64,000 nt of DNA from the NCBI GenBank assembly GCA_037389465.1, contig JAZARR010000235.1:1-64000 (forward strand), written 5' to 3'. This document shows positions 22,181 to 38,187 of the stretch, in pieces (the stretch's first letter is position 1; every line of letters begins with the position of its first letter). The position numbers were made by a program, and so were the translations under genes. Source of the stretch: Baylisascaris procyonis (lineage: Eukaryota; Nematoda; Chromadorea; Rhabditida; Ascarididae). The notes under the pieces are model-generated. The model worked only from the letters and a program-made list of their open reading frames with translations. It ran no database searches and was not told the origin of the DNA.

Positions 22181-22861
22181 ATATAAAAGGTTTCGAGACG
22201 AATTGAAGGGATGAAACAAGAAGACCGTTAATGCTATTGTATGGGCGAGCGAACTCATTTCAAAGCTATCGCACTAAAGCCAAACTGCCTATAAATGCCT
22301 CCTTTTGCTTACATGCATTTTGACCACTCAGTTCGTTCAATATTCTAACGAGTAACCACAGTTGTAAAAACTTGAAAAAATTTTATAATGAAAGCATTTA
22401 AATCGACCAGATCTCGAAAAGTGATTGATATATGCAAATTTTCAAGTTAGTTTTGAATTTTTGTTTATTTAAAATGACGTGAATTTTTTAAAGCATTCAT
22501 ATTGAATCGATCGCATATGTGATACGTAGAATTAAATGAAAAGTGAACAATTGCATTATTGCTGAAGACATCGCAACACAATAAATAAATTTTGAATTTA
22601 CATTTAAAACGCTAATAAAGATTGAGTTTGAAAATTTATGCATTTAATGAGCGAATTTATATAAATCTAAATCAAGCAACCAAGTTAGAAACTTCATTAA
22701 ATAGTCAAACAAAAACGAATTGGAAAATTTTTGAGTGACGTCCATAATTGCGGCTTTACACCCTTGGTGCAACGCACTACTGCAACGCTATCGTGCGATG
22801 CACGAACTCAAACACTGAATCATGATAGAATATTGTGTAATGATTGAATACGTAAGTGAGT

Positions 22862-24334
22862 CACTGCATTCATTCCTCTCTCCTTTAAAGTTTCCTTCCT
22901 CATCACTCCTCAATTCTACTTCACCAGACCAACTACCCATTGTGTAAACCCCTCTCTTACATATTTCCTCCTTAATAAAACCTACCTGAAAAGTTTGACG
23001 GGGTGAACAGTTTTCTCTTATTAGCTCAACTCATTACAAGACTGAAGAAAACAGCAAAATATAGCCCTGCCATGAAGATTCTTTAATGCACTTTTATAGA
23101 TTTAAAATAAATTATCGGTATTCCTTTATCGCATCACTACGCAACATTGCATTAAATATGAGAAAACCCTCCCCATTCTACGCTGGAATGAACAGTGTTC
23201 GATAAAGCAACCCAAAAATACACAACACATGGTCGACGATTCGTTTTACAAAGTGGTCGACTATTTTAAAAAATTTAGCCAAATAGCTAAGAATAAAAGA
23301 GAGCAGCAAAACAGATCAACGAATCCCTGCTAGCAGTTGATTCGACGGCTTTCCTAAGGCGGAAAACAAAAAAAGACAAATAGTCTACCTATAAAGTTAC
23401 TACATATAAAAGCAAAAATAGAAAAAGTCATTACGTATCGATATGCATACCTGAGGAAAAGCTTAAAATAACTTTCTATGTATGTAAATGAATAAATATA
23501 ACCGCTTTTATAAGAAAAAAGCTTACATATAAGGAAAGACAGCTTTTAGGATCGCAACGATATCACATAAAAATTGAAACATTGGTGTCACACAAGGGAA
23601 ATACAGTTGTTTCGTAATAATACAGCAAAGAAAGAAAACCTCACAAAAGCCTTATAAACTTAATAAAAACTTTACCTGAAAGGTAAAACTAAGAAATTTG
23701 CATAAATGGATCCAATAGCTAACATAACATATAGGGTATTATGCATCGAACTGTCTTGTAAGGAATTCATAAGTTGAAACAAACGTATATGTGCTTTTCA
23801 AAATGTGCTTTCCTATATTGGGCTCATAGAAAAGTACAATTGCGCTTTTTGCTAGTGCTATTCTATGTGCTAGTCTCCATACTACAAACATACAAGATAC
23901 GGTACGCAGATACAACTATACGAAACATTCAGTTATAAAGGCATTTAAACGCGCTATATCGAAGCGTTCAGTCACGACCTCCACTGACTCCAACAATGAC
24001 ACCAGAAAGCATTAAAGTGTCGAAGAAATGCCTATCTGCGGGAAAAACAACCTTATTTATAAGAGGGCCCTCCTTCCCCACATCAACCCCTCGGCCATTC
24101 TTCAAGCATACATCGTTTGAAAATGCCCTTTAGATCACAACGAATAGGCTATTGGCGTTTGCGCCCTCGCACCAACATACATGAAGGCAAAAAATACTTA
24201 ACAATAATGCGCGACATTTACCCCTAAAGGTCAGCGAATAAAATGCACCAATTGAAGTGCATCACTACCGTATTACTCCACAGAGAATCCCGCCCTCAAA
24301 TAATACAAAAGTTACAAAATCCCCTTCACAGAGG
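22862..24334. repeat. Long internal duplication copy 2, unit 2
   Basis: Copy of 9566-11038. Module C is at 23789-24334. Confidence 0.93.
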
Positions 24335-24726
24335 TCCCCTTTTCTTTCTTCGACAAAAAAATTTCATGATTTCTCGGTTGGTAATTTCCAATTACTCTCT
24401 CAAAATCAGTCACAATTGCCTATAAGACAGTTGAATAAATAATTAACCAATAAATTATGCACTTCTTTCATAGATTCTAAAATAAAATGAAACACTCTAA
24501 ACGCTTACTCTTGCAACTCTCTTCGGCTATTCGTTAGAAAATTGATACAAACAACAAACTCTAAAGACTAACTAAATGCGAGCAAGAAGGGGAGAGGAGA
24601 GGTGCCAATACCAAACAAAGAAAAAAACTTATGCATTTGCGCAGAGCAGATGACTAAGTGTAACGCGTATTGCTGTATCCGATATTTTATTATCTATCGT
24701 ACAATGCTTAGCAAATAATGTTTGGT

Positions 24727-24912
24727 AATAATAATGATAAAATTTATAGTATTATAATAAAAATAAATTATAATAGTAACAACAACAGTAAGAAAAAGAA
24801 TAAAAACAACAAATAAAATAGTAAAAATAAGAAAAAGAATAAAAATAATACTGCCGTAATGACATCAATAATACCAACAACAATAATAGCAAACGCAACA
24901 CTGATAAAGAAT
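24727..24912. repeat. AT-rich low-complexity tract, unit 2
   Basis: Copy of the unit 1 tract. Confidence 0.85.
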
Positions 24913-26870
24913 GACAATAAGAGCGAAGAATATATAGCTCGCTAATCTCGCATATTCCCCCCTATATTCGTTTTCATCTGAATAGACTAAAAGAATTTCA
25001 AATGATCTCGATTAGTCGATCAATAACAATCGATAGCTCTCAGTTAATGAATGCTCCCAATATATAATAAAATATACGCTCCCGATATATAATAAAATGC
25101 CTCATCTCTTAAATAATTCGACTAATGTTTCAAATTCATCACAAACAAATCCATCTTATGATAGGAGAGTTCGATCGAAACGATGCAAAATGACACAAAA
25201 ATTTACATATATTTAGGCACTTATAAGAGTCTATAAGTGATTAGCAATTTAATGAATGAAACTGAAAATTCTATAGCGGCATATTGAATTACAATAAGTA
25301 GCTTAATGCGACAAAAATCAAATTCCTTTCTATGCTCGACACATAATTGACAAACTAAAAAATTCAAGTCAAAAACAACTACATTCTCGAATAGATACTC
25401 AAAGAGCTATTAAATTCACATCAAAAATTCAACAAATTTGCATAGAAAGGAGAATGTATGGCCTATTACTGGAGAAATGCAAACAACAAACCAGCAAAAG
25501 ATCACGGTTGCTGTCGGCCCTATTCTTAGACAATGAACGATAACGTTGATTCGATTGTCTTTTTTCTTCGAATCGCACCCATCCATTTGCATCTGAAGAA
25601 AACCAAACGAAGAGATCAGCGGTCAAATAGTTTGGCAGAAGAGCAAATCCCTTTCCCCCTCTTTCTATGTTTCCCTCCCTTCCTCCCTTTAAAGACCACG
25701 CTTTGTATATTGAATTCGGAATAACTATAGATTTATGCATGAAAGCGAACTCAAACTTTAAGAGTGAAATAGTCTTAATCACTATCAATAAAGGAATTTG
25801 AAAAACATGATAAGCACAAAAATAATTGTGTAAAGGAAACCAATATGCGGCCACTAAGTGATATTAGCTATGAAAGTATTTAAAAAAAGCAATTACAGAA
25901 TGTACGTATCACACCACCCCAAAACCATCTATCCACAGCTACTTTTTCGAAAATAGTTTATATTGATATATACCCACCTTATAACGCGAATGGGGAGGAC
26001 CGAGAAACGATGATGGCACTGCTCTGGTCGAAATCTTCTACATGCCTCTTTGCTGCGGGTTTTACTTTCGAACCTTCTGCAATCCATCATCACTGTTAGG
26101 ATGATAACAACATTTCTAGATGTCCTGTATCGCTCTCATTTCTCACCATTTTACAATGCCTCGCCACCATCTACCCCACTCCCACTCTTTTATAGTGCTC
26201 GGACGTAGCTTAACCCCCCCCCATTTCTAGAGCGAACTTTCCACAAGAAACCTCACAAAATCTTACCCCATTGTTTAAAAATGTACTGCGAAACGAAATT
26301 TAGCATGTTACACACGCCTTCAATATTAACAGAAAAGTGCCGATGCGCAGTCTCAATGCAAACCAAACACTGATTACATAAAACCACCTGACTTTTCTGC
26401 ACCACTAAGTAGCTGCAAATGCTGCGTAACCAAACCGCTCTTCCTTTAGTTCAGATGGAGTTTCACCCGTCAATACAAAGATGTACACTTTGAACATCCG
26501 TATGCATGCGCAGTGGAACGGTGATACTGAAGGTACGGAAACTCCGCGTATGATCCACCTCCTTTCAAATTAATACACCCCAACCTTTTACCACATTTTC
26601 AGTGATATGTCAAATAAGCAGCACAATTTAAATAAATACTTTATTGGTGAAGAAAACATTCAATATTTGAAACAAAAATTCTTAAATATAAAAAATTTAT
26701 TAGCAATATTTATTTAACAATTATATAAACCATAAAGGGATCATCATCATTCGCGCGCTCAAAGCACTTCGAAATAGGAATGTCCTTATACTCGTCTTTC
26801 GGTTTTTCGTGCTACTTCCTCCTCCTTGTTCCTCATCCTGTCCACAATCGTCACCACTGCAACTCTTGTT

Positions 26871-27095
26871 ATCAGTTAATTAAGCAAGCTAAACGTAAAG
26901 CGACGGTGTTAGACGTTAAGAACGATCAAAATATTTTGCAGTTTGGCTATATCTTCACGGAGAAATATCTTAAGGATATCTGGATGCAGTTATATGGAAT
27001 GCGAGAAGGGGACGGCAGGAGAGGCAAATCGACGAACGCCTAGTTTAGAAATATTCATACAATATTTGCTACCATTTAGAAACGATGCATAGTGA
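26871..27095 (+). repeat. Direct repeat P1, unit 3
   Basis: Copy of the unit 1 P1 element. Confidence 0.9.
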
Positions 27096-27422
27096 AGGAG
27101 CTGCCTATTCCTCCCCCCTCTCACTGATCGATGAGAAACGAGAATCAACGCGTAGCGCAAAAAAAGCCCCATCGTTGCACTCGAAGATGCAAAGATTTGG
27201 CCCGACCGCAACGTCTTCGGAGCCGGCAGCCTGCATTTCGAGAGAAACTGTATTGCCATTTTCGTTGCGATACAAACGAAAAATTAAAGTAACATAGCAC
27301 TAACACTTCAGAAACGCCACCTCTCTCCTCCCCCCTCAAACTTTTTACAGCAAAAAAATATCAACGTAAAATATACCAAAAACAATGACAGAAATGAAAT
27401 ACACACCAACAGCGATACCATA

Positions 27423-28504
27423 AAGCTTAAGCGTACGCCCCTCAGCCTCACCCGACAAGCCCGAGCCCAAGCCTAAGATCAAGCTTAAGCATTAAGGCAA
27501 AGCCAAAGCTCAAGCCCAAGCCTAAGCCAAAGCCAAAGCGTAGGCTTAAGCCTAAGCGTAAGAATAAAGCTTAAGCTTAAGCTTACCCGTAAGCCTAAGA
27601 CTAAGTCCAAGCCTAAGCATCAGCCTAAGCCTAAGCCTTAGTCTAGGCCCTAGCCTAAGCTTAGGCCTGAGGTTAAACCTAAGCTTAAGCCTAAGCCTGC
27701 GCCTAAGCCTAAGAATGAGCCAAGCCCTAAGCCTAGCCCTAAGCGTACGATTAAGCCTAAGCCTAAGCCTAAGACAAAGCCTAAGACAAAGCCTAAGACT
27801 AAACCTAAGCTTAAGCCTAAGCCTAAGCCTAAGCCTGAGCCTAAGATTAAACTTCACCTTTGGCCTAAGCCTAAGTCTAAGCCTAAACCTAAGACTGAGC
27901 CCAAGCCTAAGCATCAGTCTAAGCCTAAGCCTAAACCTAAGATTAGGCCTAAGCTTAAATCAAAGCTTAGGTCTAAGCGTAAGCCTAAGCCTAAGCATCA
28001 GCCTAAGCCTAAACATAAGATTAAGCCCAAGCTTAGGCCTAAGCCTAGGCCTAAGACTAAGCCTAAGCCTAAGCCAAAGCCCAAGCCTAAGCCTAAGCCT
28101 AAGAATAAGAATACAGCTTAAGATTAAGCCTAAGCCTAAGCCTAAGCCTGAGGTTAAACCTAAGCTTAGGTCTAAGCCTAAGCCTGAGCCTAAGATTAAA
28201 CTTCACCTTTGGCCTAAGCCTAAGTCTAAGCCTAAACCTAAGACTGAGCCCAAGCCTAAGCATCAGCCTAAGCATAAGCCTAAGCCTAAACCTAAGATTA
28301 GGCCTAAGCTAAAATCAAAGCTTAGGTCTAAGCGTAAGCCTAAGCCTAAGCATCAGCCTAAGCCTAAACCTAAGCCTAAGAATAAGAATAAAGCTTAAGA
28401 TTAAGCCTTAGCCAAAGCCTAAGCCTGACGTTAAACCTAAGCTTAGGTCTAAGCCCTAAGCCTAAGCCTAAGCCTAAGCGTTAGCCTAGGCCTAAGCCGA
28501 AGCC
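27423..28504 (-). repeat. Degenerate TTAGGC telomere-like array, unit 3
   Basis: Same hexamer order as unit 2, 1,082 bp. The shared order of variants shows the arrays were copied with the whole unit and not made afresh by telomerase. Confidence 0.92.
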
Positions 28505-28914
28505 ATTTATGTCCGCCTCATCTATATTAGCAATTCCTAAGATTGAAGGTGATCACCGCTGAAGAAACGGCAAAATTTCGCATTCAAGGATATGTAGACG
28601 TAAGAAAATTAAGTGTGAAAAGTGTAGTTACCACTGTTCCCCTGTGTATCCTTACCAATTGCGATGCCGTCAGGACAAGATGCACACCAGCCTGGCCTTA
28701 CTAAACACGGCAGTTCACTTGAGATATAAATGTCTAGTTAATTTATCACTATGCTAATCTGAAAGAGGAGAAAATGGTCATCAAAAATTGACTTACGAGA
28801 TGGTATCGTCCTTGGCGAAAGTGTCGAGAACTTCTCTATATTTCCCCGTCCAGACACCTACCAGAAGTCGTGTTATTCAAGCCTGAAGAAAATGAGCCCA
28901 TATGCATTGAATAT

Positions 28915-29140
28915 ATCAGTTAATTAAGCAAGCTAAACGTAAAGCGACGGTATTAGACAGTAAGAACGATTAAACTATTTTACAGTTTGGCTACATCTTT
29001 ACGAAGAAATATCATTAGGATATGTGGATGCAGTTGTATGGAGTGCGAGAAGGGGACCGCAATAGAGGCAAATTGACGAATGCCTAGTTTATAAATATTC
29101 ATACAATATTTGCCAATTAATTATAAACAATGCATAGTGA
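28915..29140 (+). repeat. Direct repeat P2, unit 3
   Basis: Copy of the unit 1 P2 element. Confidence 0.9.
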
Positions 29141-29246
29141 TAAAGATGAACGCGTTTGAGAATGCACTCAATGAATCAGCATATTGTTCTTGTTCTTGTT
29201 GCGATTCGCTGATGCCAACTTCTATTACGCATCTGAACACCAGAGG

Positions 29247-30111
29247 CTTCAAATCTATCCCACTCCCCATGATCAAGTTTCAAGTCTAATCCACTCCCCA
29301 TGACGAGGTTTCGAGTCTACCCTCCTCCCTATGACCAAATTTCAAATTTACCCCACTCCCTACGATGAAGTTTCAACTCTATCCCACTCCCTATGATGAA
29401 GTTTCAACTCTACCCCACTCCCTATGATGAAGTTTCAACTCTATCCCACTCCCTATGATGAAGTTTCAACTCTACCCCACTCCCTATGATGAAGTTTCAA
29501 CTCTATCCCACTCCCTATGATGAAGTTTCAACTCTACCCCACTCCCTATGATGAAGTTTCAACTCTATCCCACTCCCTATGATGAAGTTTCAACTCTACC
29601 CCCTCCCTATGATGAGAATTCAACTTTACCCCACTCCCTACGATGAATTTTCAACTCTATCCCACTCCCTATGATGAAGTTTCAACTCTACCCCACTCCC
29701 TATGATGAAGTTTCAACTCTATCCCACTCCCTATGATGAAATTTAAACTCTACCCCCTCCCTATGATGAAGTTTCAACTCTACCCCACTCCCTATGATGA
29801 AGTTTCAACTCTATCCCACTCCCTATGATGAAGTTTCAACTCTACTCCACCCCCTATGATGAGATTTCAACTCTACCCCCTCCCTATGATGAAGTTTCAA
29901 CTCTACCCCACTCCCTATGATGAAGTTTCAACTCTACCCCACTCCCTATAATGAAGTTTCAACTCTACCCCACTCCCTATGATGAGATTTCAACTCTAAG
30001 CCACTCCCTATGATGAAGTTTCAACTCTACCCCACTCCCTACGATGAAGTCTCAACTCTACCCCACTCCCTATGATCAAGTTTCAACTCTGCCCCCACTC
30101 CCTATGATGCA
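29247..30111 (+). repeat. 31-bp minisatellite, unit 3
   Basis: Same monomer order as unit 2. Confidence 0.97.
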
Positions 30112-32603
30112 GTATATTTATGTTGCCAAATCAGTTCGCACGTCAAATGGAATAGATTAAAATAACGAAAGAAAAAGAACAACCAACCTTTCACGTGGAC
30201 CGCTTGATTGTTTCCTTCGTCCTTGCGACATGGTGACCACAGTTTTTAGCCACTTGTCGTAAAAACCACAACCATTGTACTCGTTTTCGACCACTGAAAT
30301 CGATCATATCATCATTTTGAATATTTAATTTCCACTTTTCCGATCAGAATTAAATCGAATCGGAATGAAAATTCAGAATAAAATAGGAACAAAAAACGAC
30401 GAATAAATATTCAAATATTCGAAACAATGGCTAATATTCGATTCAATTTCCGAACAACTATTTTCCGCTTACAGAATGAATCATATGATGAGATGAACTA
30501 AAAGACGGCTAAGAACAAGTACCTCTATACGTGACTTGCCAGCTCTCTAGTACTTAAATTGAAGCGTAACGCCTACAACAGTACAGAGTATAATCGCGAA
30601 ACACGTATCAAACAAACAACGTTACTTCAGTGTAGCCAATCAGAGAAGAAAGCTGAAAGCCGATGAGCAAAGATGCAGAGATCCTTTTAGTTCATGCAAC
30701 AAGATGCCATGCCTTGTTGCTTTCAACAGATGATAAAATCAACTTAACATACACTGGGTACTTGGATAAGAATCTGGCTTATCAGGCCAAGAGATGGGAA
30801 GTGACGAGGACAAGCTCATATAAGGAAAAATCGGTTTCGTCCATATCCTTGAAGCGATAACACCAAATTTGTTATTGAGGCATATGATATATTTCTTAAG
30901 ATTGTAGGAGTTGCCGTTTTACAAGTACTTAGACTTTCAATTCCCGGGCATTTCAAAGTTCCTACCTTTTCGGGTACAATTTGAGCATTTTTCCGATCTT
31001 TTAGAATGAACACTCCTCAATTCTCAAATAAAACTGATATAATGCCGATCGACAATTTGCTGGGTAGCTAAATGTGGCATAGCAGCAGCAACTCTTCATT
31101 GATCTATTGACCTACAATGTAGTGTCAACTCTTACTTCAACTGATCTTACCTAATTTATTCACACTATTTTTTTATTCAAACACCTAAAAACGAGCACTA
31201 GACGAATACAAGCACAAAAAGGAAAACGTAATAACTGCCTACTGGCTGTCCGCTTTTTTGACGCATTCTTCCGCCTCTGCTATACGCCTTTTGTTCGCTG
31301 CATCCATTGAAAGCGTAAGCGGATCCCTCAGTAAGTCGGAGAATCCTTCAACAACCTGCAAGATTGTCGATATGCGGCACTCAACACTCGATTAGCGAAT
31401 CATTCATTTAACATCGCAAGCAAAACTCAATTCAAATTACTATAAATTACATCATTTTGGCAGCAATCAGATGCCTTAGTTGTATAGTAAACAATAGCAT
31501 TTATCGAAACGAACACTATGTGCATATAGCGATGATAATAAAGTCGGTAAATATCAAATATCACAAGAAACCTGAAGTAAAATTTCGGGAAGTAAACAAT
31601 TCCCGAAAAGTAATGCTTGAAGTTAAAAACATCCAGCACTGATAAAACAATAAATGAATTTTCAAAGTTCTTTACGCCTCTAAAAGCAGAAAACATATAG
31701 GCTTCACAATCCCGCCTATCGAACAAATAAGTAGCGTGAAGCACAGCGCATATCTACCTGTATCATATACCTGTATTCTGCTTTCACCATAGACTTCGAT
31801 CGCAACGAACTTATCAAAGTACAGGTACTATCATTGTGGATAAAGCTGATAAGGTGATAACCTATTTGATAAGTAAAATTTTATGGTTATCTATAACTAG
31901 GAACGAGGATAAGAGAATAAAAGGTTTAAAGACGTATCATAGATGAAGTAATATAGGTGAAAGAAGCTTATAGCACGGAACTTCAAGTTGCAATATTCAG
32001 TGGGCATTTATCACAACATCTCCTATGTAAAGGCGTTCTAGTGAGCATAACATTTCTTGAGTAATACAAAAAAACGAATAAAAAGGAACACAGTCGTGAT
32101 AGATTTCAATAAGTACACCTTACTTGTAACTAAAACTATAGAATCACAACATGTTATACAAGTTGACGCATTACCAAAAATATTCAACGCCAAATGAGAA
32201 TATCACATAACATCACTAAATCAGCATTTATGCAAGATTATTACAAAGACGTCAAATACTATCGCGCACACGAATAAAACATCGTTAGAATGCTTAAAAA
32301 TAGGCGTGTAAAGTTTGTCGAAAAAATCCGCCTACCGTTAAAACAGATTAGATCTGATTCGAGTGGATTAAGCTAAAGTACCCGCCTCTCTTATATCGTA
32401 ATTGGATCGCAAATACAACCCCTATACCATAACCTGATCACCCCCATGAAAAGTAGTGAAGAGAAGTACCTTTTCAAATTTCATTAGAAGAATCCACAAA
32501 TGTCTCATAATTTCTGGAGAAAAGCCAAGAGCTCTGGAAAAAGTAGTCTTCGTAAGATGCATTCTTCTCGAATTAATAAAATCAACCCCTAAATCAAACG
32601 AAT

Positions 32604-33227
32604 ATGTGCTTCTCGCAATGTACTTTCCTATATTCGGCTCATACAAAAGTACAATGGCGCTCTTATTGGTGCTATTTTATAAATGTGCTAATCTCCATAC
32701 TAGAAACAGAGAAGATGCGGTACGCAAATACGACTATATGAAACATTCAGTTATAAAGGCAGCTAAAGGCGCTATATCGAAGCGTTTAGTCATGACCTCT
32801 ACTGACTTCAACAATGAGACCAGAAAGTATTGAAGTGTCGAAGAAATGCCCATCTGCGGAAAAACAACCTCATTTATAAGAGGGCCCTCCTTCCCCACAG
32901 CAACCCCCTCGGCCATTCTTCAAGCATACATCGTTCGAAAATGCCGCTTTAGATCACAACGAATAGGCTATTGGCATTTGCGCCCTCGCACCAATATAGA
33001 TGAAGGCAAAAAGTGCTTAACAAGAATGCGCGACATTTACCCCTAAAGGTTCAGCGAATAAAATACACCAATAGAAGTGCATTACTACCGTATTACTCCA
33101 TATAGAATCCCGTCCTCAAATAATACAAACAAAATCCCCTTCATAGAGATGTACTCTGTAGTCCTTAATCAGCACTATAAAATATGACTGAGCGATGATC
33201 CATTATCAACAAATACATCAAATTCTT
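32604..33227. repeat. Internal repeat module A, unit 3
   Basis: Copy of unit 1 module A. Confidence 0.93.
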
Positions 33228-33704
33228 GTTTAAAAGTGAAACAGAGAGCTATTTGACAATACCATAGCATATATGGAAGTCTCACGATATGCATCATTAT
33301 GAACACCTTTTGTTTATTTGCATGATTTATTTTATTGTAATATAAACAATTTCTAATGAAAATAGAAGATTACATATGAACGACGTGGAAACAATAAAAC
33401 AAGAAAACATGTTGTGCGCGTAATATGCGCCTCACATAGTTAAGTAGGAAAATGCGCCAGGAGAAGGGGAGGGAACGGGGACAACGGCATAAAAGTCACA
33501 AAAAGTTTTTTTATGCAGCACTCTAACATAACAAGTTTCATCATGCAAAAATACCGCTAACTGTTGAAAATTTAATAATTGGAACGGCAAAAAGTTGGAA
33601 ATCTTTGTAAAAAAATAAAAGTTTTAGTGTTCACAAATAGTGAACCGTGAATTCGGCCAATCCAAAATATTCGCTTCACCTTAATTACTTCTCTCAATAA
33701 TTTT

Positions 33705-35455
<1,751 letters not shown>

Positions 35456-36136
35456 ATATAAAAGGTTTCGAGACGAATTGAAGGGATGAAACAAGAAGAC
35501 CGTTAATGCTATTGTATGGGCGAGCGAACTCATTTCAAAGCTATCGCACTAAAGCCAAACTGCCTATAAATGCCTCCTTTTGCTTACATGCATTTTGACC
35601 ACTCAGTTCGTTCAATATTCTAACGAGTAACCACAGTTGTAAAAACTTGAAAAAATTTTATAATGAAAGCATTTAAATCGACCAGATCTCGAAAAGTGAT
35701 TGATATATGCAAATTTTCAAGTTAGTTTTGAATTTTTGTTTATTTAAAATGACGTGAATTTTTTAAAGCATTCATATTGAATCGATCGCATATGTGATAC
35801 GTAGAATTAAATGAAAAGTGAACAATTGCATTATTGCTGAAGACATCGCAACACAATAAATAAATTTTGAATTTACATTTAAAACGCTAATAAAGATTGA
35901 GTTTGAAAATTTATGCATTTAATGAGCGAATTTATATAAATCTAAATCAAGCAACCAAGTTAGAAACTTCATTAAATAGTCAAACAAAAACGAATTGGAA
36001 AATTTTTGAGTGACGTCCATAATTGCGGCTTTACACCCTTGGTGCAACGCACTACTGCAACGCTATCGTGCGATGCACGAACTCAAACACTGAATCATGA
36101 TAGAATATTGTGTAATGATTGAATACGTAAGTGAGT

Positions 36137-37609
36137 CACTGCATTCATTCCTCTCTCCTTTAAAGTTTCCTTCCTCATCACTCCTCAATTCTACTTCACC
36201 AGACCAACTACCCATTGTGTAAACCCCTCTCTTACATATTTCCTCCTTAATAAAACCTACCTGAAAAGTTTGACGGGGTGAACAGTTTTCTCTTATTAGC
36301 TCAACTCATTACAAGACTGAAGAAAACAGCAAAATATAGCCCTGCCATGAAGATTCTTTAATGCACTTTTATAGATTTAAAATAAATTATCGGTATTCCT
36401 TTATCGCATCACTACGCAACATTGCATTAAATATGAGAAAACCCTCCCCATTCTACGCTGGAATGAACAGTGTTCGATAAAGCAACCCAAAAATACACAA
36501 CACATGGTCGACGATTCGTTTTACAAAGTGGTCGACTATTTTAAAAAATTTAGCCAAATAGCTAAGAATAAAAGAGAGCAGCAAAACAGATCAACGAATC
36601 CCTGCTAGCAGTTGATTCGACGGCTTTCCTAAGGCGGAAAACAAAAAAAGACAAATAGTCTACCTATAAAGTTACTACATATAAAAGCAAAAATAGAAAA
36701 AGTCATTACGTATCGATATGCATACCTGAGGAAAAGCTTAAAATAACTTTCTATGTATGTAAATGAATAAATATAACCGCTTTTATAAGAAAAAAGCTTA
36801 CATATAAGGAAAGACAGCTTTTAGGATCGCAACGATATCACATAAAAATTGAAACATTGGTGTCACACAAGGGAAATACAGTTGTTTCGTAATAATACAG
36901 CAAAGAAAGAAAACCTCACAAAAGCCTTATAAACTTAATAAAAACTTTACCTGAAAGGTAAAACTAAGAAATTTGCATAAATGGATCCAATAGCTAACAT
37001 AACATATAGGGTATTATGCATCGAACTGTCTTGTAAGGAATTCATAAGTTGAAACAAACGTATATGTGCTTTTCAAAATGTGCTTTCCTATATTGGGCTC
37101 ATAGAAAAGTACAATTGCGCTTTTTGCTAGTGCTATTCTATGTGCTAGTCTCCATACTACAAACATACAAGATACGGTACGCAGATACAACTATACGAAA
37201 CATTCAGTTATAAAGGCATTTAAACGCGCTATATCGAAGCGTTCAGTCACGACCTCCACTGACTCCAACAATGACACCAGAAAGCATTAAAGTGTCGAAG
37301 AAATGCCTATCTGCGGGAAAAACAACCTTATTTATAAGAGGGCCCTCCTTCCCCACATCAACCCCTCGGCCATTCTTCAAGCATACATCGTTTGAAAATG
37401 CCCTTTAGATCACAACGAATAGGCTATTGGCGTTTGCGCCCTCGCACCAACATACATGAAGGCAAAAAATACTTAACAATAATGCGCGACATTTACCCCT
37501 AAAGGTCAGCGAATAAAATGCACCAATTGAAGTGCATCACTACCGTATTACTCCACAGAGAATCCCGCCCTCAAATAATACAAAAGTTACAAAATCCCCT
37601 TCACAGAGG
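36137..37609. repeat. Long internal duplication copy 2, unit 3
   Basis: Copy of 9566-11038. Module C is at 37064-37609. Confidence 0.93.
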
Positions 37610-38001
37610 TCCCCTTTTCTTTCTTCGACAAAAAAATTTCATGATTTCTCGGTTGGTAATTTCCAATTACTCTCTCAAAATCAGTCACAATTGCCTATAA
37701 GACAGTTGAATAAATAATTAACCAATAAATTATGCACTTCTTTCATAGATTCTAAAATAAAATGAAACACTCTAAACGCTTACTCTTGCAACTCTCTTCG
37801 GCTATTCGTTAGAAAATTGATACAAACAACAAACTCTAAAGACTAACTAAATGCGAGCAAGAAGGGGAGAGGAGAGGTGCCAATACCAAACAAAGAAAAA
37901 AACTTATGCATTTGCGCAGAGCAGATGACTAAGTGTAACGCGTATTGCTGTATCCGATATTTTATTATCTATCGTACAATGCTTAGCAAATAATGTTTGG
38001 T

Positions 38002-38187
38002 AATAATAATGATAAAATTTATAGTATTATAATAAAAATAAATTATAATAGTAACAACAACAGTAAGAAAAAGAATAAAAACAACAAATAAAATAGTAAA
38101 AATAAGAAAAAGAATAAAAATAATACTGCCGTAATGACATCAATAATACCAACAACAATAATAGCAAACGCAACACTGATAAAGAAT
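38002..38187. repeat. AT-rich low-complexity tract, unit 3
   Basis: Copy of the unit 1 tract. Confidence 0.85.
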